64,000 bases of DNA from Euryodendron excelsum (taxonomy: Eukaryota; Streptophyta; Magnoliopsida; Ericales; Pentaphylacaceae), in NCBI GenBank assembly GCA_033060915.1, contig CM065382.1, forward strand, positions 1,002,501 through 1,066,500. The letters run 5' to 3'. Positions 55,368 to 64,000 of the stretch are shown here, one piece after another. The number at the start of each line of letters is the position of its first letter. The stretch's first letter is position 1. The notes under the pieces were generated by a model. It saw only the letters and a program-made list of their open reading frames with translations, made no database searches and had not been told where the DNA came from. A program made the position numbers and the translations under genes.

Positions 55368-57771
55368 ATGAACAATTCTTCTGCAGGACCCTCTTCAAAA
55401 GTAAGAGTTGGATCATCCCAGTCATCAGAAGCTTCATTTAAGCGCAAGCGAGGAGTTTTCCAGAAGGATTGTGAGTGTTTGCTTCTCTTATGTGCATTAA
55501 ACAGCTTTGCTTGAAGAATTTTCAGTTTATATAGCCTTTTTATCTCTCTATTTTTTTTCTTTCTTTTTTTCTGTTCCCTTATCTTTCTATGTTGGGATGT
55601 AACAGTGCAGCACATGATTTATGGTTTTGGAGATGATCCCAATGTATGTATTACTTTCTACCTCATTTTTTTTTCTTTGAAGTTCTTATTTCAATAAAGT
55701 TGAATAATATATCCATTTTAAAATTTGATAAAGACAAGGATGTGGTGTATTGTTCATCTGTGGTAATGGAACTATTGAGAATATTCCCCCAACAAGTTTT
55801 GTTTGCTTTGTGTACAATGGTGTTACGTTCGTGTACAATGATTCCAATTCAGTTTCATTTGCCTTAACTTTATGGGACAGTTCGTTTGTATTAGTCATTT
55901 GGTTCCTATTATGACTCACCTTAGTGTAGCACTTTATGATTTTCAAGAGTCTCTTTATCGGATTAGCATTTCACAATCAAGAAAGGTTTGTGTCAGAGTA
56001 TTAAGTGAAGATATTCGCACTTGAGTTGATAGAGCTTTTTGGCACGTAACGAGTCACAGATTTGTCCTTTTGCTTGTCTTGGAGATGCCAGATAACATTT
56101 CCTATTGTTCCTAGTTTCCGCATAAATCCTCTGTCATGTCTTCTTATCCATGCATTGATCATGAGACATGGTTAAAGATTAGTAGTTATGTAATCTACCA
56201 AGCTTAATTACTGAAGCAACTAACTTTTTGTGATTGAATTTGTATGATTTTGTGATCAGTACATTACCAATGATCTTATTTTCAGTTGTATTCAGCTGCA
56301 CCAGTGCTAGCTTAGGTTACGTCTTAGGTTTGACTGGTATTATCACATTCTATCTTAAAAATGAAACAAAGTGTCTTTCATTTGTGTATAGATTGCAGTT
56401 GAACATAGAGGGGAGCTGGGGAAGCAAAATAATATAGGGGGAGAGTGTTACTTGATTTTCACTCTGCAATCCTGTATATTTCTGAACATACATGAGGAAA
56501 TTCTCTCTCTCTCTCTCTCTCTCTATTGTACTTTGGGTAGATTGCATATCAGAACTAAAGTTTTATTTGCCAGGTATGGCTTGTGGAAGAGATGTTTTGT
56601 ATCAGTATTAACTAGTAATTTTGATTTCTATAAAGATTTGGAGAATGTCAGCTTTTATTTTTCGTGGAAGATTTTTACCATCCCCAATAAATAGCTGGAT
56701 GTACACATTGCATTCATGTGGAATAATGCTCTGCTACTTTTATATCAAAGGCTTACCATCATAACAACAATTTTATTTATTAATTTCTTGTGCTGTGCTA
56801 TCAGCCGCTTCCAGAAACTGTGGTGCTGTTGGAGGACATTGTTGTGGAGTATGTAACTGATCTGGTAAGCTGGGATTAACTGTATCTGCTTTCTGAATCC
56901 CCGGTAATCAGAATAAAGGATTTCAAACTGCATTCAAGAAACACACACCGCACACCAACCCCCCCCCCTTTCTCTCCCATCCCTTCTCCTCCTTTGCCCT
57001 TGGGCAGCCCGTGTGGCTTCACATGATCAGGCCTACTTATTTTCTTCTTTTTATTTGGTTTGTTTTTGGGTGGGTTGTGGCCGGGGGTTTATAGGGACTT
57101 TATTATGTAGGGAGTTAATAAGCTAATAAGCTCACAGCAATTGAGTCCTCTGCTTATGCAGGTTTAAATGTTTCATTTCATTTGAGATATGGAACATTTA
57201 AGCATAGCGTTGACTTTTCTGCAGGTGCATAAAGCTCAAGATGTGGCATCAAAAAGGGGAAAGCTTCTAACTGAGGATTTTTTGTACTTAATTCGGAAGG
57301 TACTTTTCTTTCTTACTCTCTTTCTTTATTTCTTACTTCTGTTGTGTGTCTTGTTTTTTTTTTTTTTTTTTGGGCGGCAGGTTGGGCGGTGCATATTTGT
57401 AACTTTGTCATAAAAAATTACCCTTCATGATCTGAAAGCAAGACCTTTGTTTAACCTTCTTTCCTCACCTTCCCCACTTGTGCGAAAATTCTGCCGGCTA
57501 ATATTTTCTTTGAAATGCTACTCTGGGGATGTTATGAGGCCTTTTCTTGCTTTTGGACATTTGACAATTATGCTATCATAATTAATACCCCCAAGGCTAT
57601 GTATTATTGTTGATTCAGTGGATTGAGGCCTAATACCATATTAATCACTTGACCTTGTAGGATCTGCCAAAGCTTAACCGCTGTACAGAACTGTTGTCTA
57701 TGAATGAGGAGCTGAAACAAGCAAGGAAAGCTTTTGAGGTAGATGAAGAAAAGCTGGCAACAATTGAGTGA
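55368..57771 (+). CDS. TAF13: TFIID subunit TAF13, 5 exons, 128 aa
   Basis: Coding exons 55368-55470, 55606-55643, 56805-56864, 57225-57299 and 57661-57771 join in frame to 128 residues. After a serine-rich start (MNNSSAGPSSK) comes KRGVFQKD-LQHMIYGFGDD, then PLPETVVLLEDIVVEYVTDL, VHKAQDVASKRGKLLTEDF, LYLIRKDLPKLNRCTELLSM and NEELKQARKAFEVDEEKL. This is the complete TAF13 histone fold, which pairs with TAF11 in TFIID for RNA polymerase II initiation. Length and exon order match plant TAF13. An in-frame ATG lies at 55314, but a GCCAGCAG acceptor-like site at about 55333-55340 suggests the leader is spliced between the two, so 55368 is chosen. The 3' end faces the convergent ERdj3B gene about 960 bp away. 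Confidence 0.93.
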
Positions 57772-58729
57772 TTGGGGAAAAAGCATAAACCTTTTCCTTG
57801 TTATTGCTATAATCTTCTTCAGTATTTCCATGATAAATAGAATTTTGCAAGGCAGTGTAAATAAGTTTTCTTAGACTAGTACAAATGGATTTTGGTAAAT
57901 TTCCATCAGCATTATACATGCTAAACAATTGATCTGGCCTTGGTTGTTTACTAGGTAGAATTGAATCTTTATTTCTAGCGACCATTGTTTCACGGCATCA
58001 ATCTTATGTAACCCAGTGAGACGCTTGTCTATGTGCCTATTCAATAACATAATCTCGCCTTTCCTCTCTTCATAGGTTAATTAGTTATCCGTGCAGGGCA
58101 TGCCTGAGACGATTGCCACCCACGGGCAATTAGACAACATGCTCTCTAAATACTACAAGGTTGCCTCCTGTTTTATCTCACTCTATCATATAGGGTTGGT
58201 GATTTCTTTGGCCTTGATATTTAACTAGCAACGTCTATTCCTTGCTGCAAGCATACCCTGCAAAAACATAGCCCTAAATTTCGTGTGGAACGACCCTTGC
58301 CGTGATGCTTGTAAAACAGTGTATAGGCCCATTTTCATGTGAAATCCAAACAAAAAGCATACACATGTAACTAATACTGATAGCAGCTACACATTCAGAA
58401 TCTGGAACAGGCAACAAAAAATAGAAATACCTTCTCCCACAAACTTCATGGTCAGTGTACTCTTCATTAGGTTTTCATACTGATCAAGAAGCTATATCTT
58501 GAATTGGCCAAAACTAGCATGCAAAAATGGCCCAGGACACTAGTCCTTGGTCAAATTTGAACGTGCTGCTTGTTAAACAAAATAAGGAAAAAAGAAAAAG
58601 AAAAAGAAAAAGAAAAAGAAAAAAGTTGAAGAAGAGAAACTTAAGTGCGCCTTGAACCTTCAATATGGACCTCATCAATGTTACAATGGGAACATCTTAG
58701 TACCCAAGAAAAAAGTTCAGTTCTATACC
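57772..58729. other. Shared 3' region of TAF13 and ERdj3B, with (AAAAAG)n run
   Basis: Convergent 3' ends meet here. The only marked feature is a (AAAAAG)n stretch at 58588-58624. The rest is likely 3' UTR of both genes. Confidence 0.55.
58588..58624. repeat. (AAAAAG)n simple repeat
   Basis: Five to six AAAAAG units lie in the convergent 3' region. Seen directly. Confidence 0.9.
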
Positions 58730-61700
58730 CTAACCGAGAATTGCCTTGACCTTTGTCTTCTGGTCTTCAGTTAGGGAGGTTGGGAAAAGAACCTCAAATT
58801 TAACATATAGATCACCCTTCTTTGTGCTGAAGTGCAAGGGCATTCCTTCCCCTTTGAACTTTTTGACTTCCTTGGGCGTAGTAATTCCCTGAACAGTGAA
58901 CAGTTATTTCAGTAAATAGCTGCAATTTTCATTTCAGTCAAAGAAAGGAAGAATTAGAGAACCATTGGTGCTCACCTTTGAGCTGATGTCCACTAGATGC
59001 TCATCAAGATGTTTAATGGTTTTCTCAAAACCAACAAGAGCTTGCACCTAAAGAAAAATAGAAATCAGAAATCAACTTCACTAGAACTCCAATAATCCAT
59101 GGAAAGGAAAAGTAGAACCAATCTCAGCCAATATCCTTTACTTCTTGAGTCATTCAGAACGGACTGAGTAGAGAACCTCATAAGAAGATCATGACTCGTA
59201 CATGTATGAACGCCTTTCTAAGCTACACAATAGTCAATTAACCCATTTATATATCTTGTCTTAGCAATTCTCATTATCATCACCAATCTAACCTCACTTC
59301 TTTTCCCTTTTACCCCTCTTTGGTCATAACCTTGTTACATTTCAGGGGCTGTACGATATTAAGCTAGGTGGTTCTCAGGCATTATTCTGTCTTTTTCAAG
59401 AGGAAACAGACTTGACATCAGGTTCAATAACCCTTGAAAATACTCGAATTTTGGGAGAATATCTGAAATGTCATACTTTTAGCCAAATAGCATTGATTTT
59501 TCTTAAGCAGATGTCACAGGAAGAAGTGTTGAAAATAGGAATTTATTTCCCTTTGGTCTATGTCAACAAAAGGTCGAGGACTTTTAATTAGATTCTTCTA
59601 GCTTAGAGCACTCAAAATAATAATAAATATTTCCAGCTGATTAATCATGGTCATATGTAATCAGGTCTAACATGGCAGCCTCAAAGGAAATGAGCTTTTG
59701 CCCAAAGTAGGATCTGGTATACAAGTATTCAACACAATGGAAAAGCTAAAAGAAGAGTATGTCAAGGGAATTAAATGAAACTTCTATACTAATACGGAAA
59801 GCAAGCGTGTTGCTATGGTGACACTAATCTATTTAGCGGCAGAATGAACTCATAACGACAATAATTAGGCACAAAAAGATATCATAATTACCAATGTAAT
59901 AGTGACAGTGGTGTGCAAGTCATTGCCTTCCCTTCTGAAGTGATCATGGGGTGCTGTACGAATTCGAAACTGCACAAATGTAGTATGTACTGTCAATATA
60001 CAATTTATGCATTAAAAAGATTCATTATGAAGCCTACGATGAAGATCTTACCCTCAAATCTCCAGGTTCACCATCTATTATAGGCTCACCATCTTCATAG
60101 AAAACCACCTCCTATTAAAAAAAAAAGAGCAGTAAGTGCCATTCTGAAAAAGGAGAAAAGACAGAGAGGGAAGCGAGACCTCGGTTTAGGATTTAGCATG
60201 AGAAAGTTTGAAGACAGGTAAACTATTATCTATAATTATAGTGGTGGAAGTAATGCCCCCAACACTGTCATCGCTGTCTATCAATCTTTGGATGTTTGTC
60301 AGTATGATTATTCTGCATCATTTGTACTAGCAAGAAATGCCATTTGTTGAAAACTACAAGCCCACAATTACACAAAGAACATTTTCACACAACCAGCCAA
60401 CATTATCATTGACATTTCTAGGGACTTCTAGATGATCATCCCCTCATCACCATCTTCAATATTACAATGAAATTTGAAAGAAATTTTTTTTGTTCTCTCA
60501 TTGAGTTCTGTTCAAAACAAGGAAATATTGCTGGTGCAAATAGTGTTCGTCTGTATTGCCTAGCACTGCCTAGCACTTTACTGTCAAACGCATAGTTATG
60601 AAAACCGAACCGTGCATCAAACCGTTGAGGCTACTGGTTCACGGTTGACTGGTTCAACCAATGGTTCAACTGGTTCCACCAGTGTTATAAATTAAATATA
60701 TTTTATTTATTCATATATATATATATATATATTTGACCTTAAATATAATTTATATTGCTAAGTAAAGCACAAGGAATCAAGTGGAACAATGGTAAATGTT
60801 GCTTAATTCTACACTTAGTTCTCAAGTTCAACTCTTAGGAGCTACAAATACATCAAATTTTTGAAAGAGGGTAAAAAGTCAAAGTTGGTCAATAGTTTTT
60901 TTGGTTGAACCGGCTAGTTGGTTCATTGGTTTTTCAAAAAACCAGCCAGTTCATCTGGTTCACATGCATTTTTTATAAATTAATTGAACCGTACCAGTTC
61001 ATGGTGCAGTTTCCGGTTCAACTGGTTGAACCGTCCAGGTCCGGTTCTGATAACTATGGTAAAAGGAATTTATGGTTCTCATACCTCATAATGGACTTGG
61101 ACATGTCGTAGGAGGTGGAAATGGAGAACAACATTATAATAAGCAATGTGGAGATGAACAAAAATCTAGTCATAAACAATGACAGACGGAATTTGGCATG
61201 TCAAGAAATGTCTAATAATCCACAAAAAATTGCAATTCATTTTTATGAGGACATTTTCCAGAAACAGGTTAAAAAAAATTTTCAGCAATAGATATCTTAC
61301 AAGTAGGATTTGAAAATGATAGATTTTACGGGTCAAAGTTTCCCAACTATGGTAACCTTGGATTCTTCAAATGACTTGCATAAAAACATGGGAAAAGGTA
61401 AAAACATAGACAGCACTTAACATAAACCATTTGTGTGTAACAAGACAACATGTTTCTTCAAGACATCAAAAGACCACCTAAGAGTTTTATTCCAATACGG
61501 ACAATCATGAATGCTTACTAGTCTTTAAGGGGCATCCAAAGCACCTCAGATGTTCCAGTGTTAATAAGCAGCAAAAAGTAATAAAATGTAGAATACAATA
61601 GTGAAATAGAAATTAAAAAGCTACATATATCATCACAATATGTGATAAGAAGAAGCTAAAAGTAATAGAAAGTGCAATACAAGAGTGAAATAGAAATTAA

Positions 61701-63475
61701 ATATACATCAACACAACAGCGGAATTATTTTTTATTTTTTACTTTTGATAAGTCACAACAGCAGGACTCCTTAATAGATTTTGGGCTAGGGCATGCTCCC
61801 ACTGTACACTTCCAATTCCCAAACATGTTCAAAATCTTCTTAATATGGATCATCAAGAGGATTTTATCTTTATTTGGTTCGAGGGCAGCGAGGTAGTGAG
61901 AGGGCTGGGGTTGAACCCCATAACTCACGAGCTGGCTTCAAGGCCCCTACCACTGGGGCAAGCCACGGGCTGATTTTAATCACCTAACTGTAGAAATGCC
62001 TTTTGGCAGGATATTGTCACATAAATGGAAACAATGGGATGATAGACAAACATCCAAAGTAGAAATGATAGCATTGACGTACATGCAGGAAGTGTGGCAC
62101 TTGCATCTAGTGAAGTCAAATATATTGTGATTATAATAAAGATGCAGAAACCTTACTTGTCCATCTTGCATTCCTTTCTCAATATCAACAGTGACAAAAT
62201 AACCCTCCCTTTCATATTTCACATTTGGGCATTGTTCGCAGACCTGAAAGGACATAACAGGAGAATTTAAGAAGTCCAACAGTAGCATCAATACATTTGT
62301 GAAATAACAGAATACAATGAAACAGAAGAGAAAAACAAGGCCAATGTGCTAATCCCATGGTTCAAATCCTTAAAATAAAGCTAAAATGTCAACAAGGCAT
62401 TCCAAGGGCTGCTCAATGGTTGATCTAATTATCATGCAGCAGCAGCATCACCATCAAACCGAAAATAAGAAAAGGACAAAAAAAAAAGAGGATATATAAG
62501 GGTTTTTCTTGCAAGATATTTAGAGGCACAGACCTGCTCTGTCATCTGCTGAAACATTCCAGGACCGATTTGCTTGTGGTAGACCTCATTTCGACAATTA
62601 CAGCGTCTCTTACCCGGAGCTGGCTTTAAAATGTTTTTCTCCCTCCAAACCTGATGAATTTCACATAGTAGACCGGGTAAATGAACAAACAACCACCCAA
62701 TAGAGAAGTAACAAAGGAAAATCCCAAGCACAAGGAGAGAACTGGCCCCAGACATCAAATTTCTTCCATGTAGAGTATATTGTCAATTTTCCTGCTACCT
62801 TAACAAAGATTATGCAGCACAATATGTCATAAAGGTTAAAAAGGGTTGTTCCTTCCAATATTCTTAACAAATTCCAGTTTGCAATCCTCATTAGGCCTAG
62901 CATCAAACAGTTGCCCAAGACTTTTAGCTCCTCCTTGCATGCCTAGACAAACCTAACTCACAATGAACAATTTGATGTTTGAAGTAATGTTACAGGAAAA
63001 GCAAGCTAGATTTGCAGTAAACTAATATTCTCCTTTATGTAGTCATAATAAGTTCTACACTATACGAATGAGTCACAAAGAGTGAAGTACCCATGCCTAA
63101 CAATTTTAAGACACTCAAATATTATCACAAGTTATAAAAGAAAACTTTTTTTTAGAAAAAATAATGAAATGGTATCCTAGCGTCCGGATTTCAGTGTAGA
63201 CAGATTTGCATGTAAAAATAGGCTACAAGCAATTTCATCTATCATTGATTCATTAGACCTTTAAAATATCATAAAGGCAAATAATTGTTAAATGTGAAGG
63301 CCATTGGTACCAATCAAAAACTATATATTTCTCACAAATTCAACAAATAAGCATATTCCTTACCTTCAATGATCCTCCCATGTACAAATCCTCTAGTGTT
63401 GCATCCAATTCGACAACAACATCATCACCCTTCGCTATTTTCTCTTCCTCTTCCATTGGACCTCCACCAAAAAAC
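58730..63475 (-). CDS. ERDJ3B: ER-lumenal DnaJ co-chaperone ERdj3B, last 7 exons (partial)
   Basis: Exons in the window (- strand): 63475-63364, 62650-62534, 62243-62157, 60111-60052, 59969-59892, 59047-58976 and 58888-58730. They join in frame to 227 residues ending KVKAILG and a TAG. They encode the substrate-binding part: FFGGGPMEEEEKIAKGDD, VELDATLEDLYMGGSLK, the cysteine-rich insert CNCRNEVYH...FQQMTEQVCEQCPNVKY, then EPGDLRFRIRTAPHDHF, FEKTIKHLDEHLVDISSK and FKGEGMPLHFSTKKGDLYV. ERdj3B works with the ER Hsp70 BiP and SDF2 in glycoprotein quality control, including immune receptors. The signal peptide, J domain and Gly-rich linker (about 120 residues) lie beyond the right edge, since I find no J-domain exon in 63476-64000. 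The roughly 2-kb intron between exons at 62157 and 60111 carries a palindromic transposon. Confidence 0.93.
60591..61058. mobile_element. Palindromic MITE in an ERdj3B intron
   Basis: The left end is CATAGTTATGAAAACCGAACC, and the reverse complement of the right end is CATAGTTATCAGAACCGGACC, 18 of 21 matching. The arms also contain complementary runs of GGTTCAAC/GTTGAACC words, so the whole 468 bp could fold into a hairpin. There is an (AT)n run in the middle (about 60714-60731). No clear target duplication was found. It is non-coding and sits in intron DNA. Confidence 0.7.
61866..61976. repeat. GC-richer interspersed repeat fragment (candidate)
   Basis: A block around GGCTGGGGTTGAACCCCATA and CCCCTACCACTGGGGCAAGCC stands out from AT-rich intron DNA. 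Wording like this recurs in plant interspersed repeats that I recall. It is not a tRNA: the GGTTGAACCCC box-B-like part has no matching acceptor and anticodon arms. Uncertain. Confidence 0.3.
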
Positions 63476-64000
63476 CTAGAAGAGAACATCTTGTCAATAG
63501 TGATAGAGAATGTTGAACAGAACTTATATAAAAAAAAAAAGAGTAATGCAAGATAGTGGTCTCCGAGTGTAATGGACTAGTATTAGCTATTAAGAGAGCA
63601 ATGTATCCGTTATGTAAATGAGAAAAACTTTTTACAAGAAATTGTTCAAGGATATAACACTACATCATCAATTCCAACCTACCAGACTGAGGTAAGTGAA
63701 AGATGCACCAAACCAAAATAATCTGCGACGGCATTATAATTTGGCCCCTGATTGAAAATTTTCCATTATCCCCTCCACTTGGAAGCTTGAATTAGTTAAC
63801 AATGGTAAAAAAAGCTGTAATTTAACACAAAAAGCAATAGAGATGTGTTCTCTACAATGATATTCATTATTTCTTTAAGAGAGAATTATTAACAATACTA
63901 ACATGCTCATTATGTGTGCTACCGCTATCCAGAATTCTAATTTCCAATTCAGTCATCCAACTCTCAATTCCATGGAAATTCAATGTGAAATTTCAAGGTA
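63476..64000 (-). other. ERdj3B intron reaching the right edge
   Basis: AT-rich with no exon of the ERdj3B N-terminal part recognisable, so the upstream exons lie outside the window. Confidence 0.55.

Noticed and set aside
61866..61976. Possible tRNA or tRNA-derived SINE from the GGTTGAACCCC motif
   Set aside because: No acceptor stem, D-arm or anticodon arm could be paired around it. It is kept only as an unclassified repeat.
1..64000. Known plant miRNA genes
   Set aside because: I compared common mature miRNA sequences by eye (miR156, 159, 160, 164, 166-169, 171, 172, 319, 390, 393-396, 399, 408) and found no match on either strand. A full search was not possible.
1..64000. CRISPR, phage, operon or other bacterial-type systems
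   Set aside because: All genes are intron-bearing or plant-specific and the setting is nuclear. No direct-repeat/spacer array was seen.

Overview
The window is nuclear DNA of a flowering plant, almost certainly a eudicot. Genes are split by AT-rich introns with GT...AG borders, gaps between genes are AT-rich with many microsatellites, and the products are plant-type (SAR1, PADRE/DUF4228, GH3 beta-xylosidase, plastid lipase, ERdj3B). A LINE remnant, a Ty1/copia fragment and several short inverted-repeat elements lie between genes and in introns. Species cannot be settled from sequence alone. Long introns and large gaps argue against a compact Brassicaceae genome.

Layout. 1-1007 holds the last exon of a SAR1 GTPase (+, cut by the left edge). 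2490-4741 is a dead, 5'-truncated LINE. 5105-5575 and 7628-8248 are two intronless PADRE/DUF4228 genes (+), with a copia reverse-transcriptase remnant between them on the - strand. After about 4.8 kb without genes, 13070-19411 is a seven-exon GH3 beta-xylosidase (+). It is followed by a diverged tandem duplication of non-coding DNA and a long gene-poor stretch. 26380-28415 is a TPR protein with a J-like C-terminal region (+). 32475-39478 is a ten-exon BRCT protein (-) whose in-frame PHD finger lies just beyond a TAG stop. 41802-43082 is a TMEM205-like membrane protein (+). 47116-50797 is a plastid lipase of the PLIP2/PLIP3 type (-). 55368-57771 is TAF13 (+). 58730-63475 carries the last seven exons of an ERdj3B co-chaperone (-, cut by the right edge).

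The genes do not form a pathway. They cover ER export (SAR1), ER folding (ERdj3B), cell-wall hydrolysis (BXL), plastid lipid turnover (PLIP), transcription (TAF13) and probable DNA repair or chromatin work (BRCT-PHD). What links them is conserved gene order. From memory, Arabidopsis carries overlapping subsets of this series near At1g02620-At1g02680, At3g62560-At3g62600 and At4g02080-At4g02110. The window therefore looks like a less fractionated form of that ancestral block.

The most notable points are the single TAG that cuts the PHD finger off the BRCT gene, a 95-nt run of G, a tandemly duplicated 5' splice site in the xylosidase gene, short transposons with clear TAA target duplications, and two promoter-like sites with no ORF behind them. 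I found no CRISPR, operon, phage or obvious new multi-gene system, and no tRNA or rRNA gene.
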